Part shown: piece by piece, positions 46,222 to 54,858 of the stretch | Position numbering within the stretch: position 1 is the first letter of the stretch | How the letters are laid out: each line of letters opens with the position of its first letter | DNA from: CAVVUF01 sp963751425 | GTDB lineage: Bacteria > Chloroflexota > Anaerolineae > Anaerolineales > UBA4823 | Length of the DNA: 64,000 nucleotides | Direction: 5' to 3' | NCBI GenBank assembly: GCA_963751425.1 | Contig: CAVVUF010000002.1 | Location: forward strand, 1,550,001 to 1,614,000 | Translations under genes and position numbers: made by a program | The notes under the pieces: model-generated | What the model was told of the DNA's origin: nothing | The model's input: only the letters and a program-made list of their open reading frames with translations | Database searches by the model: none

Positions 46222-47606
46222 GTAGCCTGCCCTTCAGCCAGGTTGAAGAAGAAGTGCACGAGCATGTCGGTGCCGCGGTACCAGGTGGGCAAGTGCAGCT
46301 TTTCGTTCGGGCTGTGCAGGTTGTCACCAGACATGGCGAAGCCGGTATTGACCAACTCGATGCCCAGGATCTGGCGGAAGTGCAGCACCACGGGCACCGA
46401 GCCGCCTTCGCGCTTGAACATGGGCGGCTTGCCCCACACGGTCTGCATGGCTTTCGTTAGAGCTTTCACGCCCGGTGAATGCCGGTCTGAGGCGGCGGCG
46501 GGGCTGCCACCGTAAAAATGCAAGCTCCATTGAATCGTGGAGGGGGCATGGGTCTCAAGATACTGGATCATCTGCTGGTGGACTTCTTCGGGCTGCTGGT
46601 CGGGGACCAGGCGGCAGGAGATTTTCGCCATCGCCCAGGAAGGGAGCACGGTCTTGGTGCCCTCGGCGGTGTACCCGGAGAGCAGGCCGTTCACATCCAG
46701 GGTAGGCCTGGCGCTTGCACGCTCTACCGGCAGGTAGGCGGGGTCGCCCCAGGTGTGTGAAGCGCCGGTCTGCTCAATATAATACTGCTCATCCATGGGC
46801 AGGCGGGCTAACTCCGCATGCTCTTCAGCACTGATGGGGATGACCCGGTCGTAAAACCCTGGCAGGGTGACGCGCCCCTGGGCATCGTGCATGCCGGCGA
46901 TGAGCTGACTCAGGGCATTGGCGGGGTTATGCACCACACCGCCGAATGAACCCGAGTGCAGGTCATGGTCGGGACCCTGCACGCGCAGCTCGAAGTAAGC
47001 CAGCCCGCGCAGTGCATATACGATGCTGGGCTGGTCGGCTGACAGGATGCCTGAATCGGGATTGAGCGCCAGGTCGCAGGCTAACAACTCTTTGTGTTCG
47101 CGGATGAAAGACACCAGGTTGGGCGAGCCTATCTCCTCCTCGCCTTCGATCAGGAATTTCAGGTTCACCGGCATTGCGCTGGTTTTCAAGATCCCTTCAA
47201 TGGCGTTAAAAACGGCCAGCACCTGACCTTTCATATCGGTGACGCCGCGTGCGTAGATGTGCTCGCCGCGCACACTGGGTTCAAAGGCACCACTGACCCA
47301 TAAATCGAGCGGCTCTGCCGGCTGAACATCGTAATGACCATAAACCAGCACCGTCGGTGCGGCCTTACCGGCTTTGAGATACTCTCCATACACAATTGGG
47401 TGCCCGGCAGTCTGGAAGATCTGCACTTTTTCGATGCCCAGCCCCTGCAGGTGATCGGCGAGCCATGCGGCAGTCTTCTGGATATCGGGCTTGCAAGCAG
47501 GATTGGTCGAGATGGAAGGGAAGGAAGCGAGGGTTTTTAATTCCTCAAGGAAGCGGCTGTGGTTTTGGTGAATGTAATGAATGGCAGCCGTACGGTGATC
47601 GGTCAT
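46218..47606 (-). CDS. M20 family dipeptidase (carnosinase-like)
   Basis: The 462-residue protein has the zinc motifs VYGHYDVQPAEPLDLW (His and Asp), LIEGEEEIGSPN (catalytic Glu pair) and DLALNPDSG, with the dimerisation domain at about 200-345 (HDLHSGSFGGVVHNPAN) and a final VVLHFRQILGIELVNTGF-type segment. This is the PepV/carnosinase branch of M20, cytoplasmic dipeptidase or Gly-X carboxypeptidase. ATG 47606 has AAGGAGA in front. The DUF1385 gene overlaps by ATGA. Confidence 0.87.
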   Translation of the reverse strand: MTDHRTAAIHYIHQNHSRFLEELKTLASFPSISTNPACKPDIQKTAAWLADHLQGLGIEKVQIFQTAGHPIVYGEYLKAGKAAPTVLVYGHYDVQPAEPLDLWVSGAFEPSVRGEHIYARGVTDMKGQVLAVFNAIEGILKTSAMPVNLKFLIEGEEEIGSPNLVSFIREHKELLACDLALNPDSGILSADQPSIVYALRGLAYFELRVQGPDHDLHSGSFGGVVHNPANALSQLIAGMHDAQGRVTLPGFYDRVIPISAEEHAELARLPMDEQYYIEQTGASHTWGDPAYLPVERASARPTLDVNGLLSGYTAEGTKTVLPSWAMAKISCRLVPDQQPEEVHQQMIQYLETHAPSTIQWSLHFYGGSPAAASDRHSPGVKALTKAMQTVWGKPPMFKREGGSVPVVLHFRQILGIELVNTGFAMSGDNLHSPNEKLHLPTWYRGTDMLVHFFFNLAEGQAT

Positions 47607-47630
47607 AAAATCTCCTTAAATAATCGAACT

Positions 47631-47694
47631 GTCATTGCGAACCGCCGTTCTTTTGTAAACTCAGGACAAGTCTATGGCGGCGAAGCAATCTCAT
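47631..47694. repeat. 'gtcattgcga ... caatctcat' dispersed repeat, copy 2
   Basis: ctgtcattgcgaac at one end and gaagcaatctcatc at the other enclose about 40 bases. It overlaps the very end of the methyltransferase-family gene at 47694. Copy 1 is at 23783. Confidence 0.5.
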
Positions 47695-48569
47695 CAATGG
47701 GCGGCGCGGGCAACCTGGCGCAGGTGATCGGGCGAGGTGCCACAGCAGCCGCCGACGATCTGGGCACCCGCTGCGAGCCACTCGGGGGCAAGCGCTCCCA
47801 TCTGCTCAGGCGTGGTGACGTAAAAGGGATTGCCCTGCGCATCCACCTCGGGTAATCCGGCGTTGGGCTTGAACCAGATGGGTAGGTCTGTGGAGAGGCG
47901 CAGCTCTTTGAGGTTGGCCAGGTTCTCTGTCAGGCTGCGCCCGCAGTTAATCCCCAACACAGTTACATCCAAATCTTGCAGAGCGGTGGCAAGCTGACTC
48001 GGTTTTACGCCCATCATCGTGCGTGTGCCGCGATCGAAGCTGAAGGAACATACCACTGGCAGGCTGCTTACCTGTCGAATGCCGCTCAAGATCGCTTTGG
48101 CTTCGGTCAGGTCGAACTGCGTCTCGACAACCAGCAGGTCCACCCCGGCTTTATCCAGCGCCTGGGCTTGCTCTGCAAAGTTTTGCAGGGCCTCTTCTTC
48201 GCCCAAGGGTCCATAGGGCTTGAGCAGCTTGCCGGCCGGCCCGATGGAGCCGCCTACCAGCACAGGCTTGTCGCCAACGGCCTGGCGCGCCAGCACCACC
48301 GCTTTCTGGTTGATCTCCAGGGCGCGTCCCGCCAGCTCACCGCCCTCCAACCGCAGCGGCGAAGCACTGAAGGTGCAGGTCAGGATGATATCCGCGCCTG
48401 CTTCAATGAAGTCACGCTCCAGGCGGAGGATTTCCTCCGGCTTATCTAGCACCCAATTCTCACCGGAGAGGCCGCGCGGCAGGCCGCGCTGAAAGAGGTT
48501 CGTGCCCGTGGCCCCGTCGGAGACCAGGACCTGCCCGGATTTGAGTTTTTCAAGGAAAGGATTGCTCAT
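47694..48569 (-). CDS. Homocysteine S-methyltransferase family protein (betaine/S-methylmethionine type)
   Basis: The barrel begins VLVSDGATGTNLFQRGL and includes DIILTCTFSASPLRL, LLVVETQFDLTEA, the first zinc cysteine in LGINCGRSL and the double cysteine in IVGGCCGTSPDHL near the C-terminus, all needed for zinc-bound thiolate chemistry. At 291 residues it is a stand-alone enzyme without the cobalamin domains of MetH. The methyl donor cannot be inferred. ATG 48569 is used because ACAGGTG stands before it. It is divergent from the hydroxylase operon. Confidence 0.83.
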   Translation of the reverse strand: MSNPFLEKLKSGQVLVSDGATGTNLFQRGLPRGLSGENWVLDKPEEILRLERDFIEAGADIILTCTFSASPLRLEGGELAGRALEINQKAVVLARQAVGDKPVLVGGSIGPAGKLLKPYGPLGEEEALQNFAEQAQALDKAGVDLLVVETQFDLTEAKAILSGIRQVSSLPVVCSFSFDRGTRTMMGVKPSQLATALQDLDVTVLGINCGRSLTENLANLKELRLSTDLPIWFKPNAGLPEVDAQGNPFYVTTPEQMGALAPEWLAAGAQIVGGCCGTSPDHLRQVARAAH

Positions 48570-48746
48570 ATTACACCTGTAAAGTCCAGAATAGAACCCA
48601 GATATTATAATCGCATTGTGAGGACAATCCATTATAATTACCTAAGGATCGGTGGTCGCGGCAGGAAAAACCTACCGCGGCGTCGGATGCAAGGTCCGTC
48701 GAAAAGTGCCGCCGTATTGAAAGATTGATAGGAGCTCCGCCGATCC

Positions 48747-49631
48747 ATGTCCTTATGGGAAAAGTACCATATCGCCGTCAATACAACGGATGCGCTGCAG
48801 GCGCTGGCTGGCGCTGCAGGCCTGGCGCGCCTGGTAGCCGGCGGCACCGACCTGCTGCTTGACCTGCAGCAGGGGCGCTGCCCTCCTGTGCACACCCTGG
48901 TGGATGTCACCCGCTGCGCCGAATTGACCTGCCTGGAATTGCGAGGCGAGCGCTTGTTCATCGGTGCAGCGATTCCGCTCAGTCAGTTAGTGGCTTCCCC
49001 TCTCGTCCAGGAGCATGCCCAGGCGCTGTGGGAAGCCTGTGGATTGATCGCCGGACCGCAGGTGCGCAATACCGCCACCCTGGGCGGCAATGTGGCGCAC
49101 GCCCTTCCAGCCGGCGATGGAAGCGTCGCCTTGCTGGCTCTGCGCGCCCAGGCCGAGATCGCCAGCTTGAGCGGGAGCCGCGAAGCGACCCTCGAGAGCT
49201 TGTTCCTTGGACCCGGACGGTCGGCGCTCCTCCAGGGGCAAGAGCTTCTCGTAGGGTTCCACATCCCATTAAATGTTCCCCGGCAGGCCTCAGCTTTCAG
49301 ACGCTTGATGCGCCCGCAGGGGGTAGCGCTTCCTATCTTGAATATGGCTGTCTGGCTGCAACGGGAAGGGGAGAGTCTGGTTGACCTCGCCCTCGCCATC
49401 GGTCCCGCCGGGGCGGTACCCTGCCGCGCCATGGAAGTGGAAAAAGCGCTGATCGGGAAGGCACTGACCGAAGCGGTGCTCCAGGAGGCCAGTCAAATCC
49501 TTCTCGAAAGCGTGCATTTCCGCACCAGCCCACATCGTGCTTCTTCAGCCTACCGCCAGCACCTGGCCGCCTGGCTCCTGCGCCAAACACTGGAGGCTGC
49601 CATAGCTCGCAGCAATGCTTTGTCATCCTGA
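48747..49631 (+). CDS. FAD-binding subunit of a molybdenum hydroxylase (CoxM/YgfM-like)
   Basis: The 294-residue protein has the two FAD-binding signatures of the xanthine-dehydrogenase medium subunit: ARLVAGGTDLLLDLQQG (about 28-44) and NTATLGGNVAHALPAGD (about 108-124), with a C-terminal CO_deh_flav_C domain ending AYRQHLAAWLL. It passes electrons from the iron-sulfur domain to NAD or another acceptor. It lies 152 bases before the fused Fe-S/Mo subunit. Its place next to that gene and an SsnA-like gene matches the YgfM role in selenium-dependent hydroxylase loci. Confidence 0.83.
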   Translation: MSLWEKYHIAVNTTDALQALAGAAGLARLVAGGTDLLLDLQQGRCPPVHTLVDVTRCAELTCLELRGERLFIGAAIPLSQLVASPLVQEHAQALWEACGLIAGPQVRNTATLGGNVAHALPAGDGSVALLALRAQAEIASLSGSREATLESLFLGPGRSALLQGQELLVGFHIPLNVPRQASAFRRLMRPQGVALPILNMAVWLQREGESLVDLALAIGPAGAVPCRAMEVEKALIGKALTEAVLQEASQILLESVHFRTSPHRASSAYRQHLAAWLLRQTLEAAIARSNALSS

Positions 49632-49783
49632 GAAGGCGGGAAAGATGTACACGGAATGAGTGAAAAATCGGAAAAGGCAGATGATTTATATTTGTGAAAG
49701 TTCGTGTAAATTAATGGTTTCCTTTGATTTGTGAAGATTGGCGGAGATCTTGTCCTGAATAAAATGAAGGATTGGTGGATTCT

Positions 49784-52570
49784 ATGAATTTCATCGTTAA
49801 TGGTAACCCTGTAACCATCGAACCTCGGCCCGGCGAGATGCTGGCAGACCTGCTGCGTCAGCGCCTGGGACTGACTGGCACGAAGATCGGCTGCAATGAG
49901 GCGGAATGCGGCGCCTGTACCGTGTTGGTAGACGGCCTGCCGGTGCTCTCCTGCAACTACCCGGCAGAGCGCGCCCAGGGCCAGCACATTCTGACCATAG
50001 AAGGGCTGACCGGCGCCCTGGAAAGTGGGGATTTGGAATCTTTGCATCCTTTGCAACAAGCTTTTGTCCTTCATGGAGCAGTGCAGTGCGGCTTCTGCAT
50101 CCCCGGCCAGATCATGACGGCTTATGCCCTGCTCCAAGCGAAGCCGGACCCCAGCCAGGCGGATATCCGTCAAGCCCTCAAGGATACCCTGTGCCGCTGC
50201 GGCGGCTATCCCATGATCGAGCGTTCTATCCAGGCTGCGGCTGAAGCGCTGCGCACAGGTGCGCCGGTGCAGCCTCCCGACCTGGCTCCAACCCGGCTGC
50301 CTTATAAAGTGATTGGTAAGCAGCAGGCCCGCCCCGATGCGCTGGGTAAGGTGACCGGAGGGGCAAAGTTTACCGACGACCTGAGCTTTGCGGGCATGCT
50401 GCAGGCGCGTGTCAAGCGCGCTGGGGTGCCGCATGCCTTCCTGAAGCGCCTCGATGTCTCAAAGGCAAAGCGCTTGCCGGGGGTGGTGGCAGTTTTGACC
50501 GCCGCGGACCTGCCTGCCGAGCGCAGCCACGGCCTGGTCATCCCTGACTGGCCGATACTGGTGGGGGTGGGGGAGCGTGTGCGCTACGTGGGCGATGCCC
50601 TGGCTATCGTAGCTGCCGAGACGCGAGAGATCGCCTCGCAAGCCCTTGAGCTGATCGAATTGGAATTCGACCTCCAGCCGGTCGTATCGGGTCCCGTGCA
50701 GGCCATGCAGCCCGAGACACCCTCCCTGCACCCCGCGGGTAATTTATTGAAGCACATCAAGGTGCGCAAGGGCGATATCTCGGCTGGGTTCGCTCAAGCC
50801 GGAGTGATCCTCGAGCACACCTTTCAAACTCTCAGCCTCGACCATGCCTTCATCGAGCCGGAGTGCAGCATTGCCAACCCAACCCCCGACGGGCGCATGG
50901 AGATCTACGTTGGCTCTCAGATCCCCTATTCCGACCGCAACCAGGTAGCGCGTGCCCTTGGCTGGCCTGATGAGCGCGTGCGCGTTATCGGGCAGTTGAT
51001 GGGCGGTGGGTTCGGCGGTAAGGAAGATATCGCCGGGCAGATCCATGCCGCCCTTCTGGCGCAGGTCACCGGGCGCCCTGTGAAGCTGCTCTTTGACCGG
51101 CAGGAGAGCCTGTTGGTGCATCCCAAGCGGCATGCCACCCAGATCCGGGTCAAGCTGGGCGCCGCTCGAGACGGGAAGCTTGTGGCAGTCGAAAGCGAGC
51201 TGTATGGCGACACCGGTGCCTATGCCTCTCTGGGCGAGAAGGTGCTGACCCGCGCCACCACCCATTCCTCCGGCCCCTACGAGGTCCCCTTCGTACGCGC
51301 CGACTGCTACGCCATGTACACCAACAACCCGCCCGCCGGCGCCTTCCGCGGCTTCGGCGTCACCCAGTCCGCCTTTGCCGTAGAGAGCATGATCGATATG
51401 CTGGCAGAGACCCTGGGCATGGATCCGGTGGTGCTGCGCAGGCTGAATGCCCTCAGGCAGGGCAGCATGACCAATACCGGGCAGGTGCTGTGGGAGAGCG
51501 TGGGCCTGCTGGAGTGCATCGATAAAGTGGATGCGGAGATGCGCCGCCTGGCGGGCGAGGAACCTTTCAAACCTCAGCCTGTGGCGGGCTTGCCGGGCTG
51601 CGTGCGCGCCTGGGGCTTTGCCGCGGCTTATAAGAATACCGGCCTGGGGGGCGGTGCGCCGGATAAGGCCGGCGCTGAAGTGGAGCTCTTTCCCGATGGC
51701 ACGCTCGAAGTGCGCACCTCCTCCGCCGAGCTGGGGCAGGGATTGGTGACTGTGTTGCAGATGATCGTGGCAGAAGAGTTTCAACAGTCACCTGGGCGTG
51801 TGCGTGTGCTGGTGATGGACACCGACCTGACACCCGACGGTGGGCCGACCACCGCCTCCCGCCAGACCTTTGTCACCGGCAACGCCGCCCGCCATGCCGC
51901 CCAAACCCTGCGCCAGGCAGTGACGGCGACACTGGCGGAAAAGTACGACCTCCCGCCCGAGCAGGTGCGCTTCGTCGAAGGATTGGTGCAGGTAGGCGAG
52001 CACAGCCTCCCCCTGGGCGAGATCGTCGAGCTGCTGCGCCAGGAGGGCAGGGAAGCACGTGTGTTATATGAATACTGGGCACCCCCCACCCAGCCCCTGG
52101 GCGAGGGTGGCGATATGCACTTCGCCTATTCCTTCGCAGCCCAAGCCGCCGAGGTGGAGGTGAACACAGCCACTGGCGAGGTCAGGGTATTGCGCGTGAT
52201 TGCCGCCAACGATGTGGGGCGCGCCCTCAACCCCCTGGGCTTGCAGGCGCAGGTGGAGGGTGGGGTGGTGATGGGCCTGGGCAACGCCTTGACGGAGGCC
52301 TTCATTGTCGAGGATGGGCGCGTGGTCACCGACCGCCTGGCGCGCTACCGCATCCCCTCCATCACCCAAACGCCAGAGATCATCTCCATCGTGGTTGAGC
52401 ACCCCACCTCTGAAGGCCCTTATGGTGCCAAGGGGGCTGGTGAGCTGGTCAGTATTCCCACCACACCCGCCATCACCAATGCCATCTACAACGCCGTCGG
52501 TGTGCGCATCGACCACCTCCCCGTGGACCAGGAGGAGATCGCCATGAAATTACAAATGGGACACGGATAA
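49784..52570 (+). CDS. Fused 2Fe-2S and molybdopterin-binding subunit of a xanthine-dehydrogenase-type hydroxylase (possibly selenium-dependent)
   Basis: One 928-residue chain holds a plant-type 2Fe-2S domain (cysteines 37, 42, 45, 57), a second 2Fe-2S domain (VQCGFCIPGQ and LCRCGGYP), then the aldehyde-oxidase/xanthine-dehydrogenase barrel from about 175. Molybdopterin contacts include MGGGFGGKED, PAGAFRGFGVTQS and the final active-site glutamate in AKGAGELVS. It would hydroxylate a purine or other heterocycle using water. Fusion of Fe-S and Mo parts without FAD, next to a separate FAD subunit, fits the Se-dependent XDH group of Haft and Self. The ATG at 49784 is used; no strong ribosome binding site. 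Confidence 0.8.
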   Translation: MNFIVNGNPVTIEPRPGEMLADLLRQRLGLTGTKIGCNEAECGACTVLVDGLPVLSCNYPAERAQGQHILTIEGLTGALESGDLESLHPLQQAFVLHGAVQCGFCIPGQIMTAYALLQAKPDPSQADIRQALKDTLCRCGGYPMIERSIQAAAEALRTGAPVQPPDLAPTRLPYKVIGKQQARPDALGKVTGGAKFTDDLSFAGMLQARVKRAGVPHAFLKRLDVSKAKRLPGVVAVLTAADLPAERSHGLVIPDWPILVGVGERVRYVGDALAIVAAETREIASQALELIELEFDLQPVVSGPVQAMQPETPSLHPAGNLLKHIKVRKGDISAGFAQAGVILEHTFQTLSLDHAFIEPECSIANPTPDGRMEIYVGSQIPYSDRNQVARALGWPDERVRVIGQLMGGGFGGKEDIAGQIHAALLAQVTGRPVKLLFDRQESLLVHPKRHATQIRVKLGAARDGKLVAVESELYGDTGAYASLGEKVLTRATTHSSGPYEVPFVRADCYAMYTNNPPAGAFRGFGVTQSAFAVESMIDMLAETLGMDPVVLRRLNALRQGSMTNTGQVLWESVGLLECIDKVDAEMRRLAGEEPFKPQPVAGLPGCVRAWGFAAAYKNTGLGGGAPDKAGAEVELFPDGTLEVRTSSAELGQGLVTVLQMIVAEEFQQSPGRVRVLVMDTDLTPDGGPTTASRQTFVTGNAARHAAQTLRQAVTATLAEKYDLPPEQVRFVEGLVQVGEHSLPLGEIVELLRQEGREARVLYEYWAPPTQPLGEGGDMHFAYSFAAQAAEVEVNTATGEVRVLRVIAANDVGRALNPLGLQAQVEGGVVMGLGNALTEAFIVEDGRVVTDRLARYRIPSITQTPEIISIVVEHPTSEGPYGAKGAGELVSIPTTPAITNAIYNAVGVRIDHLPVDQEEIAMKLQMGHG

Positions 52571-52590
52571 ACGCGGATGGACGCGGATTT
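52561..52590. repeat. Three tandem 'acacggat / acgcggat' units
   Basis: acacggataa, acgcggatgg and acgcggattt follow each other and begin right before the hydroxylase stop (52568-52570), so the repeat partly enters the coding end. Confidence 0.55.
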
Positions 52591-52678
52591 ATAATAATGA
52601 TCCGCCTTTTCCTTCATTCCCTTTTTCCGTGTTCTTTTATTCGATTTGTGAAGATCCGTTGAATCTAAGGATTTCCTT

Positions 52679-53315
52679 ATGACCGACCCCTCCAAGCTCT
52701 CCCCCCGCTGGCTGGACTGGGCTCGCGAGATCCAGGCCCTCTCTCAGAGCGGCAGCCACTACGCCGTCAGCGACTATGACCGCCAGCGCTACGAGCGCCT
52801 GACCGAGATCGCCGTCGAGATCATCCAGGAGCACAGCGGGCTGCCCGGGGATGACCTGACTGCTCTGTATGCCCAGCCAGAAAGGCTACGCCACCCCCAA
52901 GGTGGATGTGCGCGGCGCCGTCTTTCGGGAGGGCGAGCTGCTGATGGTACGCGAACGCCAGGACGGCGGCTGGACCATGCCAGGCGGCTGGGCCGACGTG
53001 GGCAATGTGCCCTCCGAAGCGGCGGAGCGGGAGGTGTGGGAAGAAGCCGGCTTCAAGGTGAAGGCCAGGCGCGTGATCGGCGTCTATGATGCCAACCGCA
53101 GCGGCCCGCTGGAGCTCTTCCATGCCTTCAAGATCGTCTTCCTGTGTGAGCTGCTCAGCGGTGAGGCGGCGCCCAGCTTCGAGACCTCCGAGGTGGCCTT
53201 CTTCCCGCGGGACGCCATCCCCGAGCACCTCTCCGGCGAGCGCACCCAGCCTCGCCACATCCTGGATGCCTTCGCTGCCCTGGAGGATCCCACCTGCCCC
53301 ACGGTGTTCGACTGA
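52679..53315 (+). CDS. NUDIX hydrolase with N-terminal NUDIX_N_2-type domain, one frameshift
   Basis: The first 65 residues (SPRWLDWAREIQALSQSGSH, YDRQRYERLTEIAVEIIQE) are the helical domain found in a group of ADP-ribose pyrophosphatases. The Nudix box is GGWADVGNVPSEAAEREVWEEAG, here split by positions about 95-117, and is intact. One base near 52878 separates the two parts; the second frame alone would start at 52869. The enzyme should split a nucleoside diphosphate linked to another group. It is followed by the phosphatase gene with one-base overlap (TGATG). Confidence 0.75.
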
Positions 53316-53890
53316 TGAGCCTCTCCTCCTTCGAGCCTGGCGCTCTGACCGAGCTGGATTTTGGCACCCCGGGGCGTATCTACCGCAGCCCCATGCCCTT
53401 CGGCCCCTACGATACCGATCATACCTTGCTCCAGGCCTACGTATCCGCCTCCATCTCCGCGGTCGTGGTGCTTGCCGAGGCCGAGGAATGCCTGCGCAAG
53501 ACCGGCCGGGACCTGCTGGCTGATTACCGGGAGCTGGGGCTGGGAGTGATCCACTGCCCCATCCCCGATTACGCCACTCCCACCAGACAGCCCTTCGAGC
53601 AGGCTTTGCTCGCCGTGGCAGAGCGGGCGCGCCTCGGGCTGCACACCGTCGTGCACTGCTCGGCAGGGATCGGGCGCACAGGGATCTTCATGGCCTGCCT
53701 GGCGCACAAGCTGCTGGGGCTAGATGGCCACACAGCCATCGCCTGGGTGCGCTCCTACATCCCTGGCGCCGTGGAATTGGAATCTCAAGTACAATGGGTA
53801 ATGCAGTATGCCGAGAAAGCCGTAAAAGGCAGTTCGAAATTCGAAAGGAAAATCCTTCCTCTTAATTCAAAGAGCGAAGCGGAAAGGTGA
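53315..53890 (+). CDS. Dual-specificity / tyrosine phosphatase-like protein
   Basis: The 191-residue protein has the cysteine phosphatase P-loop VVHCSAGIGRTGIF (Cys near residue 113, Arg seven on) and a general-acid aspartate in HCPIPDYATPT upstream. It fits the small bacterial DSP group that acts on phosphotyrosine, phosphoinositides or RNA ends. The start codon shares one base with the NUDIX stop, so the two are coupled. The last 20 residues are low in similarity and may be non-native. Confidence 0.8.
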   Translation: MSLSSFEPGALTELDFGTPGRIYRSPMPFGPYDTDHTLLQAYVSASISAVVVLAEAEECLRKTGRDLLADYRELGLGVIHCPIPDYATPTRQPFEQALLAVAERARLGLHTVVHCSAGIGRTGIFMACLAHKLLGLDGHTAIAWVRSYIPGAVELESQVQWVMQYAEKAVKGSSKFERKILPLNSKSEAER

Positions 53891-53908
53891 TATGAAAGAG
53901 ATGGTTCG

Positions 53909-54811
53909 ATGATTAAATTTGATAGACCCAAGATTATTTTGATAAACCTGGTTTTAATCGCTGTTGGATGCGCTCTTATATTTTTAGGTGCTTCCTCCGC
54001 TTCTCAAAAGGTGATGACAATATTGGAGGCAGTTGGCACTGGCTTGATCGCGACTGGGGGGGTGAACTTGTTAGACCGCCTATTGACCGAATCGCCCAAA
54101 CCATCCGATGTTTCATTCGTTTCCTTAATGCGCATGACGATGGATCCGAAAATCCATGATCGAAAGGACAAAGCCACCAAGATCGATATCCTTGGGGTCA
54201 GCGTGACAGATTGCTTGAATGAAATCATCAAGGATCCAGAGAAAAGATTAATCAAGAACATTTTAAATCAAGCAAACACCAGGGTAAGAATATTGTTTGT
54301 AAATCCAAATTCCCAATTCTTGCACCAGCGCGCTTTCGAAGACGGTTTGTCATCTGTAGAAGAATTAAAGAAAAGGCAAAATGCAAGCCTCGAGTTCCTG
54401 CGTGACATTATATAAAAATATTCTCAAAATTTATAACCATGCGAAGGAACAAGATGGAACGTTTGATCCGATGGGCACACTTTCAATAAAGCTGATTGAT
54501 TTTGTCCCTATATAACCATTGAGCGTTATGATTTTGACATTTATTGGGGCATTTACACTTCGGATACACCGGGGAAAAAGGCTCCCATTTTCCTGACAAG
54601 AAAAGAAGATAACTATGAGCTTTATGATAAATTGAAAATTCACTTCGTACACTTGCACGATAAGGATTTTAGGGAAGATGTAGATATCTCAAGGGATCAA
54701 TTGGAAGGTGATAATTTTGTGGTAAGAGTGGCACAGAATGGTCCCTGGTTGAATGAAAGCCTGGTCAACCGGTTTTTGGGACCCGACCGGGTAAAAAAGC
54801 TGCTCGAATAA
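53909..54811 (+). pseudogene. Two-helix membrane protein of unknown family, frameshifted
   Basis: The N-terminus has one clear membrane helix (IILINLVLIAVGCALIFLGA) and a second weaker one, followed by about 110 cytoplasmic residues containing ILNQANTRVRILFVNPNSQF, which resembles phospholipase-D-like or STAND-associated sensor text only loosely. The frame stops at 54415; continuing frames (54411-54530, then about 54526-54811) read YKNILKIYNHAKEQDG and DFDIYWGIYTSDTPGKKAPI, to TAA 54809-54811. The intact product would have about 300 residues. AT content is higher than that of both neighbours, which suggests recent arrival. Function is unknown. Confidence 0.55.
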
Positions 54812-54858
54812 TCGTTTTTTATGCGCCGAGAAGAAATAGGGGCTTAAGGAGTTTACCG

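Noticed and set aside
49550..51784. Long minus-strand frames (294 and 346 codons)
   Set aside because: They lie opposite the hydroxylase genes, which have complete cofactor motifs.
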